Part shown: positions 39,257-47,769 of the stretch, one piece after another | Position numbering within the stretch: the stretch's first letter is position 1 | How the letters are laid out: every line of letters begins with the position of its first letter | Origin: Pseudomonas sp. BMS12 | GTDB lineage: Bacteria; Pseudomonadota; Gammaproteobacteria; Pseudomonadales; Pseudomonadaceae | Reading direction: 5' to 3' | Length of the DNA stretch: 64,000 bases | Assembly (NCBI RefSeq): GCF_001592875.1 | Contig: NZ_LSOF01000006.1 | Location: forward strand, 171,085 to 235,084 | The notes under the pieces: generated by a model | Told to the model about the DNA's origin: nothing | Seen by the model: only the letters and a program-made list of their open reading frames with translations | Database searches by the model: none | Translations under genes and position numbers: made by a program

Positions 39257-40153
39257 ATGGACAACGCTCGTGATCGTGTGACACAGGAAATTGTGGAGGC
39301 CGAAGACCTCAAGCTGCTGGCGTCAGTCAACGCGGATGGGTACCTGTGCAGCGGGTGCATTACCCAAGTGTTCCCCCGCTCTTACCGAGCGGAGAATCTA
39401 TACCGTGCCCACTTTTTCATTCTCGACCCTCACGGCCAGGATTGTGGGGTAGAGGGTGAAAAGAAGGTCATTGCTCGCGGCAAGCGTGGGAGTGTCCAAC
39501 ACGAGTTGGAGACCTCCCCTGGTTTGTCCCCCGCCCGCTTACAACTGATTGATGCTCGAACGATCGTAGACCCCGTCTTGCCTCGCACGGAACAACGAAC
39601 GCAAAGCGTCAGTCAGCAGGACGCAACAGGCAACAGAGCTCGCAGAGAGGGACGGCGCGCAGCCAACAGTATTCGCCCGATCTGCCGTGCATTTTTACGC
39701 TTCCCCTACGATAGGCATCTCTCGCTAGAAGTCCCCGGCGTCGCCCCGAAGACCTATCAAACCGCCTTCAAAAAACTCCGTTCTAAAGGTTTTGAGCGGT
39801 TTGCCCAAGCGCGTGTGTTCTATGGCGAGTTGGCATGGTCACAGGCCATGGAGTCGCCCGAGCACCTGACCATCTCGCTCAATGCGGGGGAATGGGTAGA
39901 TGGAGAGCTTTCGCCCTACCAAGTGCTCGTCCACTGGCGCGAGTGGTCAGCGGTAGCATGCGGGCGCCTCAGGAATGAGCTAGAAGTAGCCCGCAAGGAG
40001 GGCATGGACGCCAAAAAAGCCAAGCAAACATCGCGCAGCTATCTCTTCTTTGTTGGTGACCAAGACGATAAGAACCCGGCATTGTTCCATGTGCTAGATC
40101 ATCGGCTTATCTGCACCCTGCACGGCGATCTGGTGTTTCCTCCGCGCAAGTAA
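39257..40153 (+). CDS. Uncharacterised protein with CoiA-like zinc N-terminus
   Basis: A 298-residue protein not firmly recognised. The N-terminal DGYLCSGCITQVFPRSYRAE followed by YRAHFF and a Cys resembles the zinc-binding start of CoiA-like competence proteins. The rest has no clear motif; the middle is Arg/Gln-rich, and the C-terminal half has SRSYLFFVGDQDD and HRLICTLHGDLVFPPR. It sits between the exonuclease and tnpS, facing tnpS. A role in DNA handling is only a guess. Confidence 0.5.
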   Translation: MDNARDRVTQEIVEAEDLKLLASVNADGYLCSGCITQVFPRSYRAENLYRAHFFILDPHGQDCGVEGEKKVIARGKRGSVQHELETSPGLSPARLQLIDARTIVDPVLPRTEQRTQSVSQQDATGNRARREGRRAANSIRPICRAFLRFPYDRHLSLEVPGVAPKTYQTAFKKLRSKGFERFAQARVFYGELAWSQAMESPEHLTISLNAGEWVDGELSPYQVLVHWREWSAVACGRLRNELEVARKEGMDAKKAKQTSRSYLFFVGDQDDKNPALFHVLDHRLICTLHGDLVFPPRK

Positions 40154-40182
40154 TCGCAACAGGAAGATCGTTGGCGGTGCGG

Positions 40183-41154
40183 CTACGGCAACCTCTCCGG
40201 GTCAGCCAATACCCTATCGGGGATGGGCTGTGGCGCACTCAGCTGCCCCGGGAACACCCCGACGCTTTCGACATAGCGTAAGGCCGACTGGCCATCGCTC
40301 CAGCCTACATATTGCATCAGCGCCTTGAGATCCCAGCTATTGCGCGTGGCCCAGGTGGCAAAGCCGCGGCGCAACGAATGGCTGCTGTACAGCTCCCCTG
40401 GCAGCCCTGCCGCCTGCAGGGCGGCGCGCAGGAGCGGAACGACACTGTTCGGGTGCAGCCCCTCGTCACCCAGATGCCCCCAGCGATCGATACTGCGGAA
40501 CACCGCCCCCCTCGCGATACCGGCTACGCTGATCCAGTCGACGTAGGCCTGTACGGGACACAACCTGGCCAGCGCCGGCGCGCTAAAGGTTTGGCCACGG
40601 CTGTCCCGGTCGCCTTTGCTCCACGGCAGAAAGAGCTGCATCCCCTCGCCGGCCCGCACCTGGATGTGCTCGACCTGCAGGCGGCATAGCTCATCGCTGC
40701 GAAACGCTCGCCAGAAACCAATCAGAATCAACGCACGGTCGCGGCAACAGCGCAGCAACCGCGGCCAGTCGTCTTCCGCTCGTGCCCTCCCCTCGGCCTG
40801 CTCCAGCCATTGCACGCACTGCTCAAGTTGGCGTAGCTGCAACGGCTCGGCCTGCTTCTCCTGCCGTGGGTGCAGCGTGCGAATGCCCTTGAGGATCTGG
40901 CGGACCAGCGGGGTCTTGGTCGGATCGGGGAAACCTTGGCTGGTGTGCCACTGCGCCAACGCCGCCAGACGCAGCTTGAGGGTGTTGCTGGACAGCGTGG
41001 CGGCGTGATCGACCAGGTAGCGCACGATGGCATCGCTGGTCGCCGGCAGAAAGCCGCCCCAGGTCACCTCGAAGTGCTCGAGCGCCTGCTGGTAGCTGCG
41101 CCGGGTGTTGGCGCGGGTACCGGCCTGCAGGTACCGCTCGATGTCCTGGCTCAT
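40183..41154 (-). CDS. tnpS: TnpS-type tyrosine recombinase (Tn4651-family cointegrate resolution)
   Basis: A 323-residue tyrosine recombinase. An N-terminal SAM-like core-binding domain is followed by a catalytic domain with the first Arg in IGFWRAFRSDEL, HSLRRGFATWA (His-x-x-Arg) and the nucleophile Tyr in ALRYVESVG. It is divergent from a KfrA-like gene, the exact layout of the tnpS-tnpT module that resolves cointegrates of Tn4651/Tn4652-type Tn3 transposons. No Tn3 transposase gene is present in the window. Confidence 0.82.
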   Translation of the reverse strand: MSQDIERYLQAGTRANTRRSYQQALEHFEVTWGGFLPATSDAIVRYLVDHAATLSSNTLKLRLAALAQWHTSQGFPDPTKTPLVRQILKGIRTLHPRQEKQAEPLQLRQLEQCVQWLEQAEGRARAEDDWPRLLRCCRDRALILIGFWRAFRSDELCRLQVEHIQVRAGEGMQLFLPWSKGDRDSRGQTFSAPALARLCPVQAYVDWISVAGIARGAVFRSIDRWGHLGDEGLHPNSVVPLLRAALQAAGLPGELYSSHSLRRGFATWATRNSWDLKALMQYVGWSDGQSALRYVESVGVFPGQLSAPQPIPDRVLADPERLP

Positions 41155-41336
41155 CTGGGCATATCCCCTTGGTGTACCGGTGAGCGACTGTCGAATAACG
41201 AAAAAGTCGTCTCACCGTGGATAATTCGTGATTACCCAATTCTAGAATATTGAAGGATTAGAAAGGAAATTCTTGATAAAGTGCTATGTATCTACATGGT
41301 ATGTACCACAGAACGTAATCGTTAGGAGTCGCACTC
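41155..41336. other. tnpS-tnpT intergenic, likely rst resolution site
   Basis: The 182-bp gap between divergent tnpS and tnpT is where Tn4651-family elements keep their recombination site. It is AT-rich and has several short inverted repeats, for example TGGTA-TG-TACCA near 41297. AGGAG lies eight bases before the tnpT start. The crossover core was not located. Confidence 0.55.
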
Positions 41337-42338
41337 ATGGCCCGCGGGGGAATCAACAAAGCTGTCGTGCAGAAAGCCAGGAATGACCTCCTCGTTCGCG
41401 GCGTTCATCCCAGTATTGATGCGGTTCGCATCGAACTGGGTAACACCGGCTCCAAGAGCACCATTCACCGCTATCTGAAGGAGCTGGAGGCAGAGAGCAG
41501 GCCGGTCTCGCAGAGCGACGCGCTGAGCGCGCCCTTAACGACCTTGATGACCCAACTGCTGGATCAGCTGAAACAAGAGGCGCAGCAGTCCGTGGCCGAA
41601 GCCCACGAAGCTCTGGAGCGCGAACGCTCGGCAGTGCAGCAAAAATCGATCGTGCTCGAGGCCCGGATGCGAGACTTCGAATCGCAGTGCTCAGGCCTGG
41701 CTCTACAGCTGCAGGCGGCCCAAGAGTTGATTCTCCAGGAGCAGCAACAGCGGCAGGCCGTCGAAGTCGATAACGCCCGGATGGTGCAATCTTTACAGGA
41801 TCTGGAGGTGCGCATCAGGGAGCGCGATGAGCGAATCCAGTCGCTCGAAGACATGCATCAGCACGCCCGTAGCGGCATGGAGCATTACCGCCAAGCCAGC
41901 AAGGAGCAGCGAGAACAGGAACAACGCCGGCATGAAGCCCAGACCAGCCAGCTTCAGACCGAGATTCGCCAGCTGCAACAAACGCTGATGATCAAGCATG
42001 ACGAGCTGACACAGCTAAACCGTGACAACGCACGACTACTCACCGAGGCGCGACAGCAGCAGAAAGAGCAACATGCACTGGAGCAGCTTGTCACCCAGAG
42101 GAGTCAGATGCTGGAAAGCGCTCAGAGCACACTGGCGAGCATAGAGCGAACGAATGAAACACTCGAACAGGGCTACCAGACCCTGCAAAGAGAAGTGGCT
42201 CGACTTGATAACGACAGCAGCGTGAAGACAGAGCAAGCCCAGCGCCTGCAGCAACAGCTAGCCGAAGCTACCGCAAAATTGAAGGAACTCGGACATCTTT
42301 TGCCGCAAGCCGATGAGCCGCGACCCTCAAAGGGTTAG
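41337..42338 (+). CDS. tnpT: TnpT-type KfrA-like DNA-binding coiled-coil protein
   Basis: A 333-residue protein with a KfrA-like N-terminal DNA-binding region (RGGINKAVVQKARNDLLVRG, GSKSTIHRYLKELEA) followed by about 230 residues of uninterrupted coiled coil rich in Gln, Glu and Arg. In Tn4651-type transposons TnpT is the accessory factor for TnpS at the rst site. The divergent pairing with tnpS supports this. Confidence 0.82.
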   Translation: MARGGINKAVVQKARNDLLVRGVHPSIDAVRIELGNTGSKSTIHRYLKELEAESRPVSQSDALSAPLTTLMTQLLDQLKQEAQQSVAEAHEALERERSAVQQKSIVLEARMRDFESQCSGLALQLQAAQELILQEQQQRQAVEVDNARMVQSLQDLEVRIRERDERIQSLEDMHQHARSGMEHYRQASKEQREQEQRRHEAQTSQLQTEIRQLQQTLMIKHDELTQLNRDNARLLTEARQQQKEQHALEQLVTQRSQMLESAQSTLASIERTNETLEQGYQTLQREVARLDNDSSVKTEQAQRLQQQLAEATAKLKELGHLLPQADEPRPSKG

Positions 42339-42401
42339 TACAGGTAACTGCCTAACTAGCCCGTCCAGGTACAACTAAGTATTGGCTCAACAGGAACATC
42401 A

Positions 42402-42608
42402 ATGCCGACAAAAGACGAACTGCGAGAGATCCTAGCGCGCCAGGCAGGAGAATTTCAGCATGCTGGCGGCGAGGTTGTTCTCTATGCCGCCAAGAGCGAG
42501 CCCACCAAGAAGCCCTGGAAGAAGAGACCAAGCCTGCTCGATGAAGCCTTCCAGCGAGATCTGGAGAGATCGGAAAAGGAACTTCGAGACAAAGTCCATG
42601 AGCCCTGA
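42402..42608 (+). CDS. Small hypothetical protein downstream of tnpT
   Basis: A 68-residue hydrophilic protein (MPTKDELREILARQAGEFQH ... ERSEKELRDKVHEP), not recognised. Helical, charged, no signal. It overlaps the next gene by 11 bp and lies 63 bp after tnpT, so the three may be one transcript. Confidence 0.55.
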   Translation: MPTKDELREILARQAGEFQHAGGEVVLYAAKSEPTKKPWKKRPSLLDEAFQRDLERSEKELRDKVHEP

Positions 42609-42969
42609 ATCCTACTCCTGCATCGCCGCTGGCGGCTTGCACATCACTGTGGAAGCAATTGCCGTCTCAACCAGGTGGTTCACTGCAGATGACAAGCCCT
42701 GCGCAGTTGTCCAGGTTCTAGGCAACAAAGGTGGGCCAATGGGCCACCAGATCCAGTCGCAGCCCTACCCTATCTTCGAGCTCGACGCAGAAATGGAGGT
42801 GTACCGCGAACTGGCTGCGTTCTTCGACCAGCACCCCAGTACACCGGCCTGCAGTAAGTTCAAAGCCGACCTTAAGCCTGTGACAAGCTCAGGGCGCTAC
42901 GTCGTGCATTTGCTCGAAGTGCTTGAGGTCTGCACCCCGGCCGAGATTTCGCCGCCCACAAGATCCTAA
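42598..42969 (+). CDS. Hypothetical protein overlapping the preceding gene
   Basis: A 123-residue protein from the ATG at 42598 (MSPESYSCIAAGGLHITVEA). The longer open frame upstream shadows the preceding gene, so the internal start is chosen. It has no clear motif. It converges on the CoiA-like gene, with 4 bp of overlap. Confidence 0.5.
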   Translation: MSPESYSCIAAGGLHITVEAIAVSTRWFTADDKPCAVVQVLGNKGGPMGHQIQSQPYPIFELDAEMEVYRELAAFFDQHPSTPACSKFKADLKPVTSSGRYVVHLLEVLEVCTPAEISPPTRS

Positions 42970-44036
42970 TATGTGTGCTCCGTATCCAGGGAGTCATGAT
43001 CGAGCCGCCATTGCTGCAAGCTGTGGCTTATGCCCCACCAGTTGGCGGCTTTCACCAAGCTTGCACTGACCTGGATAGTGCAACTGGCAACTTTCCTTTG
43101 CGCATAGGCGGCCCGCTGGACGGTCTCGTCTGGAACCTTGGCCTCGCAGTGCGGACAAACATCACTCGCCACCATCGAGACCGGTATCCCGCAAGCAAGC
43201 AATTCAGCGCGAAGTGCCGCTGAGGTTGAGAGCGTTCTGTAACTAAGCCAAAAAGGTTCCCGGCTCGCTTCACCATTGACGATCAGCAGGGACGTAACCT
43301 GATGGTCCCGCCTGCAGTAAAAGCAGTGCGCCGGCGAAGCGTACTGATCGATCACTGCACGCTCGCCTGCCTTGATACTGCCAAACCAAAAACGCCGATT
43401 GAGTAATGCTCGTATGAACTGAGCTATGGGAATCCCCTGCAAACGAAAAATCGGGGCTGGTGGTGAGCCATCGGCTTTGTGATGGATCATCATCTGCTTG
43501 GCATAGACCTCATAAGTGCCGTCCGATCGCACGCCGACTCTTACCGCAGGGATTTGCTCTCGCACCAGAAACTGCTCCTGGCGATGAAGCCAGAGGGCTT
43601 TAACACCTACGGACTTGTACTTGGAATGCCGTTCTACAGTGACCTTGTCGCTTTGCCGGCTCCACTGAACCTCGATCGCAAACCTTGACTGGCCACGGGA
43701 AGCCATAACGTCGGCCACCCACTCCTCCCCCTCGCGAGACTCGCCCCGTACCTCTGTTTCAGCTACCCAGCCGTTCTCAATAAGCGCTTCGCATACCTGC
43801 TGCTTAATCTCCAGATGCTCTGCAGACTCCGATGCCGAAGTGCAAGTGCCTCTGACTTTGTGCGCAAAGAACCGGGTTCCGCGCTCGCTCTTCTTCAAGA
43901 CCACACCGCGGCCGCAGCAGGGCATGCTGAGGTGCTGAAACTGGGCGTTGGACTGCCGCAGCGCCTCCCACTCCCACTCGCTCATCTTGAATGAATGGAT
44001 GCTCTTCCTATTTTCGTCGATGCAACGTAGGGGCAT
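42966..44036 (-). CDS. CoiA-like protein with zinc and nuclease-like domains
   Basis: A 356-residue protein. The N-terminal zinc part has MPCCGRGVVLKKSERGTRFFAHK. A PD-(D/E)xK-like nuclease core is suggested by EHLEIKQQVCEALIENGW, WVADVMASRG and FAIEVQWSRQ. The C-terminal part has two more CxxC pairs (HCFYCRRD, VCPHCEAK). This is the CoiA layout; in naturally competent bacteria CoiA aids recombination of incoming DNA. In a mobile region it may instead be a nuclease of unknown role. Confidence 0.68.
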   Translation of the reverse strand: MPLRCIDENRKSIHSFKMSEWEWEALRQSNAQFQHLSMPCCGRGVVLKKSERGTRFFAHKVRGTCTSASESAEHLEIKQQVCEALIENGWVAETEVRGESREGEEWVADVMASRGQSRFAIEVQWSRQSDKVTVERHSKYKSVGVKALWLHRQEQFLVREQIPAVRVGVRSDGTYEVYAKQMMIHHKADGSPPAPIFRLQGIPIAQFIRALLNRRFWFGSIKAGERAVIDQYASPAHCFYCRRDHQVTSLLIVNGEASREPFWLSYRTLSTSAALRAELLACGIPVSMVASDVCPHCEAKVPDETVQRAAYAQRKVASCTIQVSASLVKAANWWGISHSLQQWRLDHDSLDTEHTY

Positions 44037-44225
44037 AGCAACTCAATAGCCAGTTAGGGTGGGAAGATCAACCAGGTCGTCCGGTGGCGATAAATGGAAG
44101 CGCATACCGGCTCATGGTGCCGCAGAGGATCGTACCCACAACCGACACAGTCATAGCTAAGCTCAAATACGAGCATGGTCGCGCAGCGAGCTCATGCCGT
44201 TTCCATAACAACACGCGATCGTAGA

Positions 44226-45329
44226 ATGAACCAGCCAGACGAAGACAAACCTAGGGCAAGCGATGCGGAACATTTCGCCTTGGACTTTCCATACCGGAAA
44301 TCGGTAAAGATCCGACGAGATCTGAAGCACTTCGATCTCTGGTTGCGAGCAACCTACGAGATCACGATCGATAGGCCAATCCCTTTAGCCTTTGTCTACA
44401 AAGACTTCTTTCTCAGCCACGTCGCGCTCTATCCACACCCAGCGATGCCAGGGCGTTTACTCTCGGCTGAGCTGGAGAATGAGTTGCGTAGGTCGGGGTT
44501 ATTAGAAGCTGATGAGCTTAGTTGCCAGCAGGTAGCATCGATAATTTTATCCGTCATTCGCTGGCAACAGCATCGATACAAGAAAATAGATGCGAAAAAT
44601 TTGTTGCAAGAGCTTTTACCGCTTTACCGACAATTTCAATGGATGACGCGTAACAAGGAGCTTACATATCAATCAACACTAAAGTCATCACGAGTTCTTA
44701 ATGTATTCCGTCGCCACCTGGCACAAAGCACTCAAGCTGAGCGCGACCTACTCATGATTTTGCTTACCTGGGGTTATGGCTTTAGTCAATCAGAGCTTGT
44801 GCAGCTGAACATTGATAGCCTTCAAATAAATCGCAGGCCTTTAAATTGGACGTATCTCCGCTCAGATGCCCCTGTAAAACTTGATCATATGACAGCTGTA
44901 AGCATGTTTACCCTTCTTTGCGAAAATGTTGATTTGATGGATCTTAAATCACACTGGCTTATGAATCGCCAGGATGGCGCGCGCTGGAGAGTCCTAACCG
45001 AAAGTGAGATTGAGATAATTTTAGAGCGCCATTATCGATATGCCGGTGGCCTTTATGGATTTGATTATTATTATGTCCCCGGCGGATCAACAACCCCCGA
45101 TCTATTGCCGCAGGAGGAAGCTGCATTTACCAAAGCGCTAAAACGCTTCACAAAGGACCTCTTTGCTGTTCCGGGTTCGACTGAAGAGGAGCACGAAGAT
45201 GATGACTGGGATGCTGCTGTCCGAAAAATTTCGCTACAGCGAATCTCAGCAGAAGCAGCATCCGGGATCCATGACGAGCAAGTCGATTGGGATGCATTCA
45301 TCCAGAATAAAGGCTCAAGTATTAATTAG
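44226..45329 (+). CDS. Degenerate tyrosine-recombinase-like protein linked to the Tn7-like module
   Basis: A 367-residue protein with low GC, like the tns genes. The segment RDLLMILLTWGYGFSQSELVQLNIDSLQ resembles the start of a tyrosine-recombinase catalytic domain, but the first Arg is replaced (GYGFSQ instead of GxR), and no His-x-x-Arg or final Tyr motif is clear. The C-terminus is acidic (EEEHEDDDWD). It converges on tniQ, with the ends overlapping by 15 bp. An ATG at 44175 would extend it. The function is unknown: perhaps a targeting or accessory factor. Confidence 0.5.
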   Translation: MNQPDEDKPRASDAEHFALDFPYRKSVKIRRDLKHFDLWLRATYEITIDRPIPLAFVYKDFFLSHVALYPHPAMPGRLLSAELENELRRSGLLEADELSCQQVASIILSVIRWQQHRYKKIDAKNLLQELLPLYRQFQWMTRNKELTYQSTLKSSRVLNVFRRHLAQSTQAERDLLMILLTWGYGFSQSELVQLNIDSLQINRRPLNWTYLRSDAPVKLDHMTAVSMFTLLCENVDLMDLKSHWLMNRQDGARWRVLTESEIEIILERHYRYAGGLYGFDYYYVPGGSTTPDLLPQEEAAFTKALKRFTKDLFAVPGSTEEEHEDDDWDAAVRKISLQRISAEAASGIHDEQVDWDAFIQNKGSSIN

Positions 45330-46769
45330 CCGGAAAACCTTAAGCCAGCTTTTACTGTGAAAAGGCCGTACCTCATCAGGTGTAAATTCCGAGTGATTTT
45401 TCTCGCAGCTCGTTTTCCATGAGTGCGCCGATACGAATGTCATGCTTGGCGGAGTACCAATTTGCTCACTGAAAATTACAGCCCAACATACTGGATGCAA
45501 GACTCGCCGATATGGAACATCAGATTCCGGCGTGCCTACACCTTGGATCAACGCCCCCCTTTGCTCCATCTGCCGCTTGAACAACGTAACAATTTCACAG
45601 CCCAGCATTTGTCGAAGCAACCAGCGCTCGGCTGCAGGACTTACTAGCCGGAACAGGCTATGCCTTTTCTTCTCTACAATCCAAGCAGCCATCTTCACCC
45701 TGCTGCCAAGCGCCGAGTGCAGTAATTCACATGGTACCTTGGCATGACGCCAATAGCACAACCAATCAATGTAGGCGAGCACAGCATAATAATCAGCGGG
45801 CAGTGCAACCCCCTGAATTTCACGCCACAACATAGTTAACGACTTATCAGTTAAACGGATCTCAGCGAGATAGTTCTTTTTGAAATTCCTAAAGATCGAC
45901 TTTGAAATGCCCACCAACTCACTGACTAGAGCTTCACTCTCCGCAACCACCTCCTCGCGCTTTAACTTAGCGGAGTGGAAAAATGTAGGGTATTGGCGCG
46001 GCGCAGATTGAAATGATGGATCACAAGCCATTGCTTGTAGATCAGCAAATAGATCTACTTCAACTCGAGCAAACTGCTGCACAGAATGCGACAACTGCAA
46101 TACATTATCGCAATGAAGTTCCGTGGGGCCGACAATATCGAACGCAAGGTATTTACCCTCTCCACCTAGCATTCTGTGGAGCTGTCGCAAGCGTGACATG
46201 CCAGGGGCACTGATGAATCGCAGCGATTGAGGGTCACGCCCACTTCCGAGCTGGTGACCGCAGCGCCAACAGCCGTAAGGATGCTTAAATAAAGCGGCAT
46301 TAAACTCGTAACTCATGTTTGCGCCGCAATGCCGGCAGTGCCCCAGCAATTCAGTCAAATGTACAGGGCAAGCCTCAATGAGTTCATATTGAAATAGCGT
46401 ATAGTGCCGACCTTGCGACAAGCAAATGGGGCAATATCGGAGCACAGAAGCGGCGTGTCGGTCAGAGTCAATATAAGTGGGCACAAGAAACAAAGATTTG
46501 GCCTTCTGCGGACTCAGGCCAAATAGGCCTTGCAAGCCAACGAGCCCTAAGGACTCAGTATGAGCCAAATTTTTGAAATGCTTAACTCTGGGGTTCTGAG
46601 GGTAACAATGTTGCTTAATGATTTTAACCAGCGATCCACCCGCGACGACATTAAACAGCCCAAACCTACAGAGAATAGAATAAATCGACTCGTATGGAAT
46701 AGACCGAGGCCTTATACCGCAATACCTCGGACTCGAGCGTAACAACCCTTCGCGCAGGGTGATAATCAT
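45315..46769 (-). CDS. tniQ: TniQ/TnsD-family target-selection protein
   Basis: A 484-residue TniQ-family protein that directs a Tn7-like element to its target. Zinc-binding motifs are in order: YCPICLSQGRHYTLFQYEL, ACPVHLTELLGHCRHCG and CWRCGHQLG (about 115-185). The N-terminus has the family start (RSIPYESIYSILCRFGLFN). Length is between TniQ and the full TnsD. It starts 2 bp after the tnsC stop. Confidence 0.85.
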   Translation of the reverse strand: MIITLREGLLRSSPRYCGIRPRSIPYESIYSILCRFGLFNVVAGGSLVKIIKQHCYPQNPRVKHFKNLAHTESLGLVGLQGLFGLSPQKAKSLFLVPTYIDSDRHAASVLRYCPICLSQGRHYTLFQYELIEACPVHLTELLGHCRHCGANMSYEFNAALFKHPYGCWRCGHQLGSGRDPQSLRFISAPGMSRLRQLHRMLGGEGKYLAFDIVGPTELHCDNVLQLSHSVQQFARVEVDLFADLQAMACDPSFQSAPRQYPTFFHSAKLKREEVVAESEALVSELVGISKSIFRNFKKNYLAEIRLTDKSLTMLWREIQGVALPADYYAVLAYIDWLCYWRHAKVPCELLHSALGSRVKMAAWIVEKKRHSLFRLVSPAAERWLLRQMLGCEIVTLFKRQMEQRGALIQGVGTPESDVPYRRVLHPVCWAVIFSEQIGTPPSMTFVSAHSWKTSCEKNHSEFTPDEVRPFHSKSWLKVFRLINT

Positions 46770-46771
46770 AT

Positions 46772-47758
46772 CTAAGCTAACGTGTTCGCTGTTTTAGAAT
46801 TTCGAGTAGCAACCGCGAACCAAGACTCCTCAATAATCGACATACATATCGCTGGAGAAAGTGAGAAGCTCGCACTATCGCTCTCGTAATATTCAGTCAG
46901 GAGAATCTCGATGGTTTTTGTAAAGTACTTCATCGGAATTTCCATGTCTGACTTGATCCCCAATCCCTTGTAGGATTCTTTAAACGCATCCCAGAGCATA
47001 TCTCCATAATCTTGCAGCCGAAGTCCAGCAGCAAATGCGTCAGGGAAGAAGAAGCGCGTATATGACCAATTACTCCCCTCCGGGTAAACGGCGCTATCAT
47101 AGTAGCCAAGGCACTCCTTGAAATCCTCTTTGTCGCGAATACCTCGAAATGAGTGCTCATAAAGAAGAAATCGATTAACTATTGCCTCCCCCTCCTCACC
47201 AGTTTTTAACAAGGTTTCTTTATGGCCGAGCAATTGATTCTGGCCAACCAAGATAGGCAGTAGCGTGACACTTTTCTCCATCAAGGCGTTGTAGATGTCT
47301 TTGATCCAGTCATAGTGGATCGGCAGCAATCTTGACGCTTCATCAATGAATATAATAAAAACTCTGCGCGGATCATTCAGTGCTGCGTCAATAATGAAAT
47401 TCTTTAGTCTAGATTTTTTGATGCTAATGCTGCAATGGTCTTCCCATTTGGCATGCCCTACAACTTCCAATAATGAGGTATAGAAGCCGCCCTTACTGGG
47501 AGACAGCTCGCGCTCAGCAAAAAAAATAGCAACTGGAACATTTGGAAAATCAATGTTTAAACATTGCCTGCAGTACAACATTGCTCGCGTTTTACCGTAG
47601 CGAACTCGACCATAAATAACTAGCCCAGAGTCGAGTCGTTTAATTGCCTTCAGTACCATGGCATATGTTTCGCCGATGGAGTACGTAGGCATTAAATAAG
47701 TTTTACTGCTTATTGGGTGCTCTTCGATTCGGATTGGTCGCATATCCTTGATATCCAT
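46772..47758 (-). CDS. tnsC: TnsC/TniB-family AAA+ ATPase
   Basis: A 328-residue AAA+ regulator that links target selection to the transposase. Walker A is GRVRYGKTRAM (about 50-60), Walker B VFIIFIDEASRLLP (about 135), followed by a sensor-like LLPILVGQNQLL. It lies 11 bp after tnsB and is followed by tniQ. Confidence 0.88.
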   Translation of the reverse strand: MDIKDMRPIRIEEHPISSKTYLMPTYSIGETYAMVLKAIKRLDSGLVIYGRVRYGKTRAMLYCRQCLNIDFPNVPVAIFFAERELSPSKGGFYTSLLEVVGHAKWEDHCSISIKKSRLKNFIIDAALNDPRRVFIIFIDEASRLLPIHYDWIKDIYNALMEKSVTLLPILVGQNQLLGHKETLLKTGEEGEAIVNRFLLYEHSFRGIRDKEDFKECLGYYDSAVYPEGSNWSYTRFFFPDAFAAGLRLQDYGDMLWDAFKESYKGLGIKSDMEIPMKYFTKTIEILLTEYYESDSASFSLSPAICMSIIEESWFAVATRNSKTANTLA

Positions 47759-47769
47759 ATCCTATCCTC

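Noticed and set aside
44226..45329. TnsE-like target selector
   Set aside because: Position next to tniQ suggested TnsE, but the protein shows no TnsE features I know and instead resembles part of a tyrosine recombinase.
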